A stretch of 33,525 nucleotides of DNA from UBA8337 sp965662725. GTDB taxonomy: Bacteria; Pseudomonadota; Alphaproteobacteria; RS24. Below, piece after piece: positions 1 to 7,291 of the stretch (positions within the stretch are counted from its first letter, which is position 1; every line of letters starts with the position of its first letter). Both the position numbers and the translations under genes were made by a program. The stretch is taken from positions 1-33,525 of the forward strand of contig CBFIIT010000014.1 in assembly GCA_965662725.1 (NCBI GenBank), given 5' to 3'. A model generated the notes under the pieces. That model saw nothing but the letters and a program-made list of their open reading frames with translations, made no database searches and was not told where the DNA came from.

Positions 1-196
1 TTTTATCAGCCTTTACACGCAACTCGAATAAACCATCGCCTAACGGCAAGGTGGCAGGCATCCCCAAATTTCCACCATTAACTTCCATGTGTTCAAAATA
101 TGCCTCAAATTTACCGCGTAAGGCATCCGGCATGGTTTCAATTTCCTCGAAGACCCCCGGATAAAACCGCAAATCCCATAGTGTCGAGGTTATCAT
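1..196 (-). CDS. RelE/HigB-like (phage Gp49-type) toxin, partial
   Basis: Reading leftwards from an ATG at 196, about 65 residues are visible before the window ends, so the C-terminus is missing. The start WDLRFYPGVFEEIE and later the segment GDGLFELRVKADK resemble the core of RelE/HigB mRNA interferases of the phage Gp49 (DUF891) type, where a GLYELR-like strand forms part of the fold. Such toxins cleave mRNA at the ribosome when the antitoxin is lost. The start codon overlaps the stop of the upstream small gene as ATGA, the usual arrangement for a co-translated toxin-antitoxin pair. An inverted repeat covers this start codon. The family call is from memory of the motif. Catalytic residues cannot be checked because the C-terminal half lies outside the window. 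Confidence 0.7.
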   Translation of the reverse strand, partial: MITSTLWDLRFYPGVFEEIETMPDALRGKFEAYFEHMEVNGGNLGMPATLPLGDGLFELRVKADK

Positions 197-206
197 TTAT
201 GATAAC
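189..206 (-). promoter_or_regulatory. Inverted repeat over toxin start codon
   Basis: GTTATCAT and ATGATAAC form an 18-bp inverted repeat with a 2-nt centre, seen directly. It spans the last antitoxin codons and the toxin ATG (196-194). In the mRNA the six outer pairs can close over a six-base loop containing the first part of the start codon. Either occlusion of toxin initiation or a dyad operator is possible. Confidence 0.45.
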
Positions 207-363
207 TTATTTCTTCAGAATTGCAATGCCATTTTAGAGCCTCATCGAAAATCTCATCGACGGTCTTATTGCTAATGCCGCTTTCCAAACCTTCAGTCCA
301 GAGTTCCTGTATTCGCTCCAGTTTTTCCTGCCGCGTTATAAGAGTTTGAAAATTGTTACTCAT
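193..363 (-). CDS. Putative antitoxin, ParD-like C-terminal segment
   Basis: A 56-residue protein starting at ATG 363, preceded by a purine-rich GGGAGTGAGGGG ribosome-binding stretch, and ending in a TGA that overlaps the toxin ATG. The sequence runs from MSNNFQTLITRQEKLERIQ through LWTEGLESGISNKTVDE to a short basic tail. The WxEGLxSG...DEIFDEAL pattern resembles the toxin-neutralising C-terminal arm of ParD-type antitoxins. No ribbon-helix-helix or helix-turn-helix DNA-binding domain is evident, so it may be a short antitoxin that cannot autoregulate in the standard way, or a truncated one. Its role is inferred mainly from size, overlap and the RelE-like neighbour. Confidence 0.6.
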   Translation of the reverse strand: MSNNFQTLITRQEKLERIQELWTEGLESGISNKTVDEIFDEALKWHCNSEEISYHK

Positions 364-411
364 CCCCTCACTCCCTTTTTGTTTTTATTCGGGTGATGAT
401 GTGAGCTTAGC

Positions 412-840
412 TTAAACCCCTAATTGCGCCAAACAATCTTCCACCGCATCAAAGGTCAGTAATGTTGAGGCGTGGCGGTTTTTAAATTCGCGCACCGGTT
501 CCAGCACTTCGAGATCGGCCCAACGGCCGGTCGGCGGAGCGCCTTCTTGTTTCAGCATGGCGCGCATGGCCGCGCCGACTTCGCGCAATTCTTGTGGGCT
601 GGAGCCGATAATCTCGCGCGCCATAACCGAGCTGGAGGCTTGGCCAAGTGCGCAGGCTTCTACTTCATGCGCGAAAGCCGCCACTGTACCGTCTTCGGCA
701 AGGCCCAGTTCCACATGCACTTTCGAGCCGCATAGCCGCGATTGCGCATCGGCGGCAGCCGCCGGATTCTCCAGCCGACCGATATGCGGAATTTCGGCTG
801 CCAGCTTTAAAATGCGCTGATTGTAAAGCTCGTTCATCAT
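412..840 (-). CDS. NifU/IscU-type iron-sulfur cluster scaffold
   Basis: A 142-residue protein of the NifU N-terminal (IscU/SufU-like) fold, which assembles Fe-S clusters transiently in the cytoplasm before transfer to apoproteins. Two of the three scaffold cysteines are visible, in SRLCGSK (about residue 36) and EACALGQASSS (about residue 63). The third, which in IscU/SufU follows a basic residue near the C-terminus, is replaced by serine in RHASTLLTF, with another cysteine further on in EDCLAQ. I recall this variant as common in alphaproteobacterial homologues near folE and hisI. The start at 840 (or the adjacent ATG at 837) follows an AGGGG that overlaps the cysS stop, so it is probably co-transcribed with cysS. 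A classical IscU role is uncertain because of the substituted cysteine. Confidence 0.8.
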   Translation of the reverse strand: MMNELYNQRILKLAAEIPHIGRLENPAAAADAQSRLCGSKVHVELGLAEDGTVAAFAHEVEACALGQASSSVMAREIIGSSPQELREVGAAMRAMLKQEGAPPTGRWADLEVLEPVREFKNRHASTLLTFDAVEDCLAQLGV

Positions 841-848
841 ACGCGCCC

Positions 849-2228
849 CTAGGATGCCGGCTTCCAGATTGTGCCGTCTGCCGTGTCTTCAATCGCGACA
901 CCCATAGCCGTTAACTTGTCACGCGCCGCGTCAGCCGCCGCGTAATCCTTATCGGCGCGGGCTTGTGCACGCGCGGCAATCAAGGCTTCCACAGCCGCCG
1001 CATCAATATCGCTTGAGGCCATGTCGGTGGCCTGCGCGGCAAACCAATCTTCAGGGTTTTGCTGCAACAGGCCGAGTAGTTTACCCGCCGCCAGAAGCGC
1101 GCCCTTGCCTTCCGGCGTATCGGCGCGTTTGGCCAGCGCAAATAATTCGGCCAAAGCTTTCGGCGTGTTCAAATCATCGCATAAAGCGGCCATGAAATTT
1201 TCCGGCACTTGTATATCCATTGGCACGTTTTCTGCCTCGGTTTTTGCGTCGCGCAGCGCGCCATATAGCCGGTCGAGATTTTTCTTCGATTGCGCCAGCA
1301 AGTCCGGCGTAAAGTCGAGCCGCGAGCGATATTGCCCCTGCAATAAAGCCAATCGAATGGCCTCGCCCGGCGCCTGCTTCAGCAAATCATCCATCACCAT
1401 AATATTGCCCAGCGACTTCGACATTTTCTCGCCGCCAATATTCAGCATGCCATTATGCAACCAATAGCGCGCCAAAGGAGCTGCATGGGCGCAGCGGCTC
1501 TGCGCCGCCTCATTCTCATGATGCGGAAATTGCAAATCAGCCCCGCCGCCATGAATATCAATCGTGGTGCCCAAATGTTTTTCAATCATCGCCGAGCATT
1601 CAATATGCCAGCCCGGCCGACCGCGCCCCCACACACTGTCCCAACCGGGCTGCGCCTCAGTGGACGGTTTCCATAAAACAAAATCGCCCGGATTTTTCTT
1701 ATAAGGCGCGACTTCAACCCGCGCACCGGCCAGCATATCTTCCATGGAGCGACCGGAAAGACCGCCATATTCGCCGTCTTTAGTGACGTCAAAAAGCACA
1801 TGGCCTTCCGCCGCATAAGCGTGGCCACTGTCAATCAGCGCGGCAATCATCGCCTGCATTTCGCCCATATGGCGGGTAGCAAATGGCTCAATATCGGGTG
1901 GCAACACGCCTATTTGAGTAATGTCTTGGATATATTTTTTATGAAAACGCTGCGAGATTTCCGCAATATCAACGCCTTCATCGGCCGCTTTGGCATTAAT
2001 TTTATCGTCAATATCAGTGATATTGCGGGCATAAACCACTTGCGGATAAAGCTGCCGCAACACGCGCACCAGCACATCAAAGACCACGGCAGGGCGAAAA
2101 TTGCCGATATGACAATCGCCATAAACCGTTGGCCCGCATACATAAATCGTCACCCGCGCTGCATCTTGCGGCACGAAAACCTCTTTTTGCCGCGATTGGC
2201 TATTGTGAAGAATAAGCTGGCTATCCAT
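849..2228 (-). CDS. cysS: Cysteine--tRNA ligase
   Basis: Class I aminoacyl-tRNA synthetase charging tRNA-Cys with cysteine in the cytoplasm. The HIGH-type motif HIGN is at residues 40-43 and KMSKS at 268-272. The zinc ligands C31, C211, H236 and E240 match the family pattern around CGPTVYG, GWHIECSAM and FPHHENE. I chose ATG 2228, which gives 459 residues, the normal length. The frame stays open upstream to 2477, but the extra 83 residues resemble nothing in the family. The gene lies directly upstream of the NifU-type scaffold, whose ribosome-binding site overlaps the cysS stop; a cysteine-related operon is plausible. The leader carries an inverted repeat at 2276-2299. Confidence 0.96.
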   Translation of the reverse strand: MDSQLILHNSQSRQKEVFVPQDAARVTIYVCGPTVYGDCHIGNFRPAVVFDVLVRVLRQLYPQVVYARNITDIDDKINAKAADEGVDIAEISQRFHKKYIQDITQIGVLPPDIEPFATRHMGEMQAMIAALIDSGHAYAAEGHVLFDVTKDGEYGGLSGRSMEDMLAGARVEVAPYKKNPGDFVLWKPSTEAQPGWDSVWGRGRPGWHIECSAMIEKHLGTTIDIHGGGADLQFPHHENEAAQSRCAHAAPLARYWLHNGMLNIGGEKMSKSLGNIMVMDDLLKQAPGEAIRLALLQGQYRSRLDFTPDLLAQSKKNLDRLYGALRDAKTEAENVPMDIQVPENFMAALCDDLNTPKALAELFALAKRADTPEGKGALLAAGKLLGLLQQNPEDWFAAQATDMASSDIDAAAVEALIAARAQARADKDYAAADAARDKLTAMGVAIEDTADGTIWKPAS

Positions 2229-2573
2229 GCGCGCACCATAATAGCGCGCCCCTTTGCCAGCAAGCGGATTTGCAAAATTGGCCAGATAGCTGGTCAATTC
2301 GGCAATCTGATATAGTTTAGGTGTCGTAGAAATAATGGCTGCGAACGGATAAGTCACATCCTGCGGCACATGGTCGGTGTTTACCGCCTTGCGTTTTCTC
2401 TGTATGAAGCAAGGGCGCGTTTGCATGAATGCAAGACCATGTGCGCATTTTAAGTGGCGGCACTTGCTTCGTATCATGGCATAAAGCCAAGACTGCTGGG
2501 GCCATCTTTATTAAATGGGCATTCAGCGTGCCTGACGAATACCGGGGCGTATTCCCCGTAGGGTGAGGCAAAA
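2229..2573. other. Intergenic region between divergent cysS and folE
   Basis: A 345-bp stretch without a convincing gene. It holds the inverted repeat at 2276-2299, a 5-bp GC stem (CGGGG at 2543-2547 with CCCCG at 2554-2558) directly before the folE ribosome-binding site, and presumably two divergent promoters. I could not recognise a good -35/-10 pair for either direction. The cysS frame is open on the minus strand up to 2477, but with no conserved content. Confidence 0.6.
2276..2299 (-). promoter_or_regulatory. Inverted repeat in cysS leader
   Basis: Ten-base arms AATTGGCCAG and CTGGTCAATT flank a 4-base centre ATAG, with one imperfect pair (a G-U wobble if read on plus, an A-C mismatch on minus). 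It lies about 48 nt before the cysS start. No T-run follows, so it is not an obvious terminator. It could be an operator or a leader hairpin. Confidence 0.4.
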
Positions 2574-3200
2574 ATGGACGCAAGAGTTGAAGGCAGTAAA
2601 ACGCCTATTATTGGAGAACGGGACGTAAAAGTGGAAAAACCTTCACGTGAAGAAGCCGAAGCAGCCGTTCGCACGCTGATTTCATGGGCCGGAGACAATC
2701 CTGACCGCGAAGGTCTGGTGGATACCCCCAAGCGTGTCGTTAAGGCATATCAAGAATTTTTCGCCGGATATGAAGAAGATCCGGAAGAAGTGCTGGGCCG
2801 CACTTTCGAAGATGTCGAAGGCTATGACGATATGGTCATGCTGCGCGATATTTCTTTGGAAAGCCATTGCGAGCACCACATGGTTGCGATTTTGGGCAAA
2901 GTGCACATCGCCTATATGCCGGTCGATAAGGTTGTCGGCATTTCCAAATTGGCACGGGTGATTGAAATTTTCGCCAAGCGCCTGCAAACGCAGGAAACCA
3001 TGACAGCGCAAGTCGTCGATTGTATCCAGCGGGTTATGGAACCGGCCGGTATTGCTATTTTGGTTGATGCCAAGCACCAATGCATGACCACGCGCGGCAT
3101 TAGAAAGCCCGATGTGGCCACCATTACCACGCAATTTACCGGTGTGTTTGCTGAAGATCCGAAAATGGAAGCGCGCTTCCTTGCCATGATTAACAGCTAG
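2574..3200 (+). CDS. folE: GTP cyclohydrolase I
   Basis: Converts GTP to 7,8-dihydroneopterin triphosphate, the first step of tetrahydrofolate (and queuosine precursor) synthesis. The protein has 208 residues, with the type IA zinc site C99-E-H-H102 in SHCEHHMVAI and the partner C170 in HQCMTTRG. The substrate-binding segments GISKLARVIEIFAKRLQTQE and VMEPAGIAI are intact. The start at ATG 2574 follows AGGGTGAGG with good spacing, and a small GC hairpin precedes that site. hisI follows after 36 nt in the same direction. The cysS/NifU pair diverges upstream. A folE-hisI pair next to a NifU-type gene is, from memory, a recurrent alphaproteobacterial arrangement. Confidence 0.96.
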   Translation: MDARVEGSKTPIIGERDVKVEKPSREEAEAAVRTLISWAGDNPDREGLVDTPKRVVKAYQEFFAGYEEDPEEVLGRTFEDVEGYDDMVMLRDISLESHCEHHMVAILGKVHIAYMPVDKVVGISKLARVIEIFAKRLQTQETMTAQVVDCIQRVMEPAGIAILVDAKHQCMTTRGIRKPDVATITTQFTGVFAEDPKMEARFLAMINS

Positions 3201-3211
3201 GTTTATAAGTC

Positions 3212-3228
3212 CCTCAACTTGATTGAGG
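3212..3228 (+). promoter_or_regulatory. Hairpin sequestering the hisI ribosome-binding site
   Basis: CCTCAA (3212-3217) and TTGAGG (3223-3228) are a perfect 6-bp inverted repeat with a 5-base loop. The right arm contains the GAGG that is the only Shine-Dalgarno candidate for hisI (ATG 3237). Structure and position are seen; an effect on hisI translation is inferred. Confidence 0.5.
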
Positions 3229-3236
3229 TAAATCTT

Positions 3237-3725
3237 ATGAGCACCGACATGGCAGGGCCTTTTGCACCGCGAGAAACCGTAGAACAGGTTGAAGAAGGCC
3301 ATGTGCTGGCACCGAAATTCGATGCCAATGGCCTAATTCCCGTTGTCACCACTGATTTCAGCAGTGGCGAATTGCTGATGCACGGCTATATGAATGAAGA
3401 AGCGCTAAAGCTGACCATTAAGACCGGCGAAGCGCATTATTATTCTCGCTCGCGCGAAGCCATTTGGCATAAGGGCGCAACCAGCGGTCTGGTGCAAGAA
3501 ATTGCTGAAATGCGCATTGATGACGACCAAGATTGCGTTTGGCTGCGGGTCAATGTCGGTGGCAATGGCGCCAGTTGCCATGTCGGCTATCGCTCATGCT
3601 TTTATCGCTCATTACCGACCGGTGACTTGCCCGACAGCCCCGTCGCGCTGGCTTATGAAGAAGATGAAAAAGTCTTCGACCCGCTCGACGTCTATGGCGA
3701 CGCCCCCAATCCGACAAAGCTCTAG
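3237..3725 (+). CDS. hisI: Phosphoribosyl-AMP cyclohydrolase
   Basis: Opens the adenine ring of phosphoribosyl-AMP in the third step of histidine synthesis. The 162-residue protein has the family signatures: MNEEALKLTIKTGEAHYYSR, WHKGATSG, the acidic metal-binding segment RIDDDQDC, and GASCHVGYRSCFYR with the conserved cysteines. It is the monofunctional form without a fused HisE. I chose ATG 3237, which follows GAGGT by seven bases; an in-frame TTG at 3219 lies inside the leader hairpin and has no ribosome-binding site of its own. The stop TAG lies in a CTAG shared with the stop of the opposing CBS gene, so the two genes meet with a 4-nt overlap. Confidence 0.95.
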   Translation: MSTDMAGPFAPRETVEQVEEGHVLAPKFDANGLIPVVTTDFSSGELLMHGYMNEEALKLTIKTGEAHYYSRSREAIWHKGATSGLVQEIAEMRIDDDQDCVWLRVNVGGNGASCHVGYRSCFYRSLPTGDLPDSPVALAYEEDEKVFDPLDVYGDAPNPTKL

Positions 3726-4153
3726 CCTGTCGCGATATATTCTTTCAACGCGCTGGCCTCCATCTCGGTTTGGTGGATACGGTAATTCACCAAATCGCCG
3801 ATAGAGACAATGCCGCATAGCGTGCCGCCGGTCATAACCGGCAAATGCCGAAAGCGGCGTTCAGTCATAATTTCCATCGCCTCATCAATCGATGTGTCGG
3901 GCAAAATGCTTTGCGGGCGCTCGGTCATATGTTTTGACACCGGCTCGTCAAGAATATGCGTGCCATTGCGGGCCAGCGCGCGCATTACATCGCGCTCGGT
4001 AAAAATCCCTTGGCAATTATCGCCATGACCGGCCACCACCAGCGCCCCGATTTGCCGCTTATCCATAACGCGCACCGCCTCATTCACGCTTTGCGCGGCA
4101 TCAATGGCGACAACATCTGCGCCTTTCGAATTTAAAATCACTTCAATCGTCAT
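3722..4153 (-). CDS. CBS-domain pair protein
   Basis: A 143-residue protein built almost entirely of two CBS motifs (a Bateman module). The first covers about residues 10-60 with VNEAVRVMDKRQIGALVV and GIFTERDVMRALA. The second covers about 75-130 with MTERPQSILPDTSIDEAMEI, RRFRHLPVM and GIVSIGDLVNYRI. Such stand-alone pairs bind adenine nucleotides or similar ligands and act as cytoplasmic sensors; the partner is unknown. ATG 4153 follows GGAGAGG with ideal spacing, and the frame upstream of it has no conserved content. The gene is last in the minus-strand run from the carbonic anhydrase, but 92 bp separate it from the rhomboid gene. That gap holds three TGATAAA repeats, suggesting its own regulation. 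Confidence 0.9.
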   Translation of the reverse strand: MTIEVILNSKGADVVAIDAAQSVNEAVRVMDKRQIGALVVAGHGDNCQGIFTERDVMRALARNGTHILDEPVSKHMTERPQSILPDTSIDEAMEIMTERRFRHLPVMTGGTLCGIVSIGDLVNYRIHQTEMEASALKEYIATG

Positions 4154-4203
4154 TCGCCTCTCCTTCCCATTTATAGTGTGGCAGGATGACGCAGTTTTCA
4201 AGG

Positions 4204-4238
4204 GGTGATAAAGCGAGGTGATAAAAGACTGATAAAAA
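4204..4238. repeat. Three phased TGATAAA direct repeats
   Basis: TGATAAA occurs at 4206, 4219 and 4230, that is 13 and 11 bases apart, roughly one helical turn each. The first two are extended as GGTGATAAA. They fill the 92-bp gap between the rhomboid stop and the CBS start. The spacing suggests repeated binding sites on one DNA face; no regulator is known. Confidence 0.45.
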
Positions 4239-4245
4239 TCGCCTG

Positions 4246-5028
4246 TTATTTGCGGTCTTTCCACTCACCATAATCGACATGGCCGGGGCCACCGGAGGCG
4301 GAAAGCGGCGGTTTTTCCAACAGACCGATAAGCAGCAGGCCGACAATAAAGCCACCTAGATGCGCAATCCACGCAACATTTACCGCATTGCCGCCGGGGT
4401 CGGCCAAGCCATAGGGACCAAGCAAACCGAAGGCCAGATTCATAATCACCCAAACCGCGATGAACAGCATTACCGGACGCCGTTTCGGCACTTCGCTAAG
4501 GCGCAATAAACGCCGATGCGGTTGTTGTGCATTCGGGTCCAGCCAGCGCGCATCAGAAAAAGCAAAACGCGCTGCCGCCCCCATTAAACCGGCAACACCG
4601 CCCGATGCGCCGATAATCGGCACAAGATAAGCTTCATAAGAACTGGCATAAATCTGCCCCAGACCCCCGGCCATAACGCACAGCATGAATAAGAAAATAA
4701 ACTTGCGCGTTCCCAGTCTTTTCGCCACCGGCGCACCGAAAGCCAGCAACCAAACAGCGTTTAAAATCAAATGCGTCCAACCACCATGCAGCAGCGAATG
4801 ACTGAACAGATTGACCAAGCCCTGCACCCAACCGCCGGGCAAACCGCCCAGCCCTTCAGCAAAAAACCGCGCCGGAAACAGTCCCAGCGCGACCAGCATT
4901 TCAATGCGTGCGGCGCGGCCGCCAAACTCGGCCCATAATTGAAAGCCGAGAAATATCGCCAACAGCACCAACACCACAGGCGGCGCGCGCAATATTGGCT
5001 GTTTTTCTTGTTTTGGCGTTTCACTCAC
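4246..5028 (-). CDS. Rhomboid-family intramembrane serine protease
   Basis: A 260-residue polytopic membrane protein. Hydrophobic segments lie near residues 16-35, 68-100, 105-130, 133-150, 185-205 and 215-240. The rhomboid signatures are present: HGGWTHLILNAVWLLAFG, which holds the conserved loop and asparagine; the nucleophile motif IGASGGVAGLMG (GxSG); and the partner histidine in AWIAHLGGFIVGLLL. Such proteases cut transmembrane substrates inside the bilayer; the substrate here is unknown. It starts five bases after the isomerase-like gene ends and ends 92 bp before the CBS gene, so it is probably co-transcribed with the upstream genes. The C-terminal tail is short and polar. Confidence 0.93.
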   Translation of the reverse strand: MSETPKQEKQPILRAPPVVLVLLAIFLGFQLWAEFGGRAARIEMLVALGLFPARFFAEGLGGLPGGWVQGLVNLFSHSLLHGGWTHLILNAVWLLAFGAPVAKRLGTRKFIFLFMLCVMAGGLGQIYASSYEAYLVPIIGASGGVAGLMGAAARFAFSDARWLDPNAQQPHRRLLRLSEVPKRRPVMLFIAVWVIMNLAFGLLGPYGLADPGGNAVNVAWIAHLGGFIVGLLLIGLLEKPPLSASGGPGHVDYGEWKDRK

Positions 5029-5033
5029 AATAT

Positions 5034-5651
5034 TTATCCGGCTGCCTGCGTTTGTTGTTTCAACGCCGCTTCAACCAATTCAAACCGGTCATTGCCGAAA
5101 TACATATCCGTTTCATTGACAAACATTGTCGGCGAGCCGAAGCCGCCGCGGTCTATTAATTCCTGCGTATTGTTCCGCAAGCGCGCTTTCACATCATCGC
5201 CCTGCATGGCCTGTAAAACGGCAGTGGCATCCATGCCTACAGTTTCGCATAGCGCGGTGATTTCTTCCGGCTGGCTGATATCTTTCAGCTCTCCCCAATA
5301 GGCATGAAACGCAGCTTTTGAAAAAGCCGCCAGCTTGCCTTCATCTTGCGCCAGCAAAGCCACCCGCATAATGCCGGCCGCAGGCAGCGGAAATACCGGC
5401 GGATTGCCGATTTTCACGTCACAAAATTTGGCCCAATCTCGCAAATCTTTCAGGTAATAACGGCCCTTCACAGGATGCGGATTGGAGCGCGCTTCATAAA
5501 CCGTTTCATTCACCGCATTGAATACGCCGCCCACCAATATCGGTTTGAAATCAATATCAACACCACAGCGCGCCGCCATGTCTTCAACCCGCGCAAACGC
5601 CAAATAGGTCCACGGGCTTGAAATATCGAAAAAGAATTCAAACTTGGTCAT
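5034..5651 (-). CDS. 2-hydroxychromene-2-carboxylate isomerase-like (DsbA/kappa-GST fold)
   Basis: A 205-residue protein of the DsbA-fold group containing kappa-class glutathione transferases and HCCA isomerases. The N-terminal FEFFFDISSPWTYLA carries the serine that replaces the DsbA cysteine and activates glutathione. The segments FKPILVGGVFNAV and RGGFGSPTMFV (the cis-proline loop) also match. HCCA isomerase acts in naphthalene breakdown, but many family members have other, unknown substrates and no naphthalene genes are nearby, so the substrate is open. The ATG shares a base with the stop of the GMC oxidoreductase gene (TAATG), implying translational coupling. The two enzymes may act on the same compound. 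Confidence 0.88.
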   Translation of the reverse strand: MTKFEFFFDISSPWTYLAFARVEDMAARCGVDIDFKPILVGGVFNAVNETVYEARSNPHPVKGRYYLKDLRDWAKFCDVKIGNPPVFPLPAAGIMRVALLAQDEGKLAAFSKAAFHAYWGELKDISQPEEITALCETVGMDATAVLQAMQGDDVKARLRNNTQELIDRGGFGSPTMFVNETDMYFGNDRFELVEAALKQQTQAAG

Positions 5652-7291
5652 TACGCGCTCACCTGCTGCGGCGGCAAGAAGTTACGGCCCCTAATATGGT
5701 CAGAAATTTTCTCTGCCATCATAATTGTCGGCGCATTGGTATTGCCGCTTATCAACGTCGGCATCAGCGAGGCATCGATAACGCGCAAGCCTTGCACACC
5801 ATGCACTTGACCGTGCTCATTGCTCACCGCCATGTCATCACTGCCCATTTTGCATGTGCCGACAGGATGATAAAGCGTCTCACCGGTAGCCCGAATCCAA
5901 GCATCCAACTCATCATCATTATCAATATTCAAATCAGCACTCGGTTTTTTCTGTTCGCCGCGATATGGGTCGAAAGCCTTTTGCAAGAAAATATCCCGCG
6001 TCTTGCGATAGCCATTTCGAATATCAACCACATCTTGTTCGGCCGATAAATAATTCGGGTAAATCGCCGGCGGGTCGTCCGGACTGGCGGTTTTCAAAGT
6101 CAAATAACCGCGACTTTCAGGCCGACAGCCGTAAACAATCGACGAAAACCCGTGTGTGGTCGGAATATCATCGCGACCATGCACATCCGGCACCGCAACC
6201 GAGACATAGTGAATTTGCATATCGCAAACCGCTTTTTCCGCGCTGGATTTAAAAAATGCACCGGCTGCTGTCGGCGGAAAAGAGGCATCGCCCTTGCCGA
6301 ACAGCAAATATTGAATACCGGCCAATTGCGTGCGCCACCAAACGGCAGAGCGATGCAGCGTCACCGGTTGGGTGCACTCAAATTGGCTGACAACGCCGAG
6401 ATGGTCTTGCAGATTTTGCCCGACGCCGCGCAATTCATGCACCACTTCCAGCCCATGCGGCTTAATCTCATCCGCCGGACCGATACCGCTGCGCAATAAA
6501 ATTTGCGGCGAGTTCAACGCACCGGCCGATAAAATCACTTCCTTATCAGCGTAAACGGTAAAGCTTTTACCGTTTTTCAGATAGCTGATGCCAACCGCTT
6601 TCTTACCTTCAAAAACAACCTTATCAACCGTAACATCGGTTTCGGTATGCAGGTTTTTGCGGCCCAGCGCAGGATGCAAATAACCCCGCGCCGCGCTGCA
6701 GCGTTTTGAACCGCGTATCGTGTGTTCATAGCGCGACACGCCTTCTTGGTTTTTGCCGTTGAAATCTTTGGTAAACGGAATGCCCGCCTGCTGACCGGCT
6801 TCGACAAACACATCCAGCAATTCATCATTTTCACGATTGGATTTCTGTACGCTTAGCGGGCCGCCTGTACCATGATATTCCGCATCGCCATCGCCGGAAA
6901 AATCTTCCGCCCGTTTAAAATAGGGCAGCACGCTTTCATATGACCAACCGGCATTGCCGAGCTGGCTCCAATGATCATAGTCATAGGCATTGCCGCGAAT
7001 ATAGACCATCGCATTGATGGATGATGAACCGCCCCAACCGCGGCCGCGCGGCCAATACATTTGCCGTCCGTCCAAATTCGGCTCCGCTTCAGTCTCAAAG
7101 CCGTAATTCTGGTCATTGCGTTCCGGCACAAGTTGCGAATAACCGGCCGGCATATGGATAAACAGATTTTTATCCTTGCCACCGGCTTCCAGCAGCAGAA
7201 CAGAATTTTTCTCATCTTCGCTCAGGCGTCCGGCCAACACGCAACCGGCACTGCCCGCACCGACAATAATATAATCTGCACGTTCAACCAT
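5651..7291 (-). CDS. GMC-family FAD oxidoreductase (choline dehydrogenase-like)
   Basis: A 546-residue flavoprotein of the glucose-methanol-choline family, which oxidises primary alcohols. The FAD-binding dinucleotide fold is at the N-terminus (DYIIVGAGSAGCVLAGRLSE). The GMC signature RGRGWGGSSSINAMVYIRG is at about residues 83-101, the second signature GALNSPQILLRSGIG is near 257-271, and the catalytic histidine region HPVGTCKMG and NTNAPTIMMAE close the protein. Among GMC enzymes it looks closest to the choline/aliphatic alcohol dehydrogenase group. The usual betB/betI partners are absent, so choline is not established as the substrate. It is coupled on both sides by TAATG overlaps: upstream to the carbonic anhydrase gene and downstream to the isomerase-like gene. 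Confidence 0.94.
   Translation of the reverse strand: MVERADYIIVGAGSAGCVLAGRLSEDEKNSVLLLEAGGKDKNLFIHMPAGYSQLVPERNDQNYGFETEAEPNLDGRQMYWPRGRGWGGSSSINAMVYIRGNAYDYDHWSQLGNAGWSYESVLPYFKRAEDFSGDGDAEYHGTGGPLSVQKSNRENDELLDVFVEAGQQAGIPFTKDFNGKNQEGVSRYEHTIRGSKRCSAARGYLHPALGRKNLHTETDVTVDKVVFEGKKAVGISYLKNGKSFTVYADKEVILSAGALNSPQILLRSGIGPADEIKPHGLEVVHELRGVGQNLQDHLGVVSQFECTQPVTLHRSAVWWRTQLAGIQYLLFGKGDASFPPTAAGAFFKSSAEKAVCDMQIHYVSVAVPDVHGRDDIPTTHGFSSIVYGCRPESRGYLTLKTASPDDPPAIYPNYLSAEQDVVDIRNGYRKTRDIFLQKAFDPYRGEQKKPSADLNIDNDDELDAWIRATGETLYHPVGTCKMGSDDMAVSNEHGQVHGVQGLRVIDASLMPTLISGNTNAPTIMMAEKISDHIRGRNFLPPQQVSA

Noticed and set aside
2229..2477. N-terminal extension of cysS by 83 codons
   Set aside because: The frame is open, but the extra residues match no part of cysteinyl-tRNA synthetases, and ATG 2228 gives the normal length.
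4170..4201. Promoter for the CBS gene from TTGAAA and TATAAA
   Set aside because: The two elements are 20 bp apart, too wide for a standard sigma-70 promoter.
5651..7291. Naming the GMC gene betA
   Set aside because: No betaine aldehyde dehydrogenase or betI is nearby, and many GMC enzymes of this group act on other alcohols.
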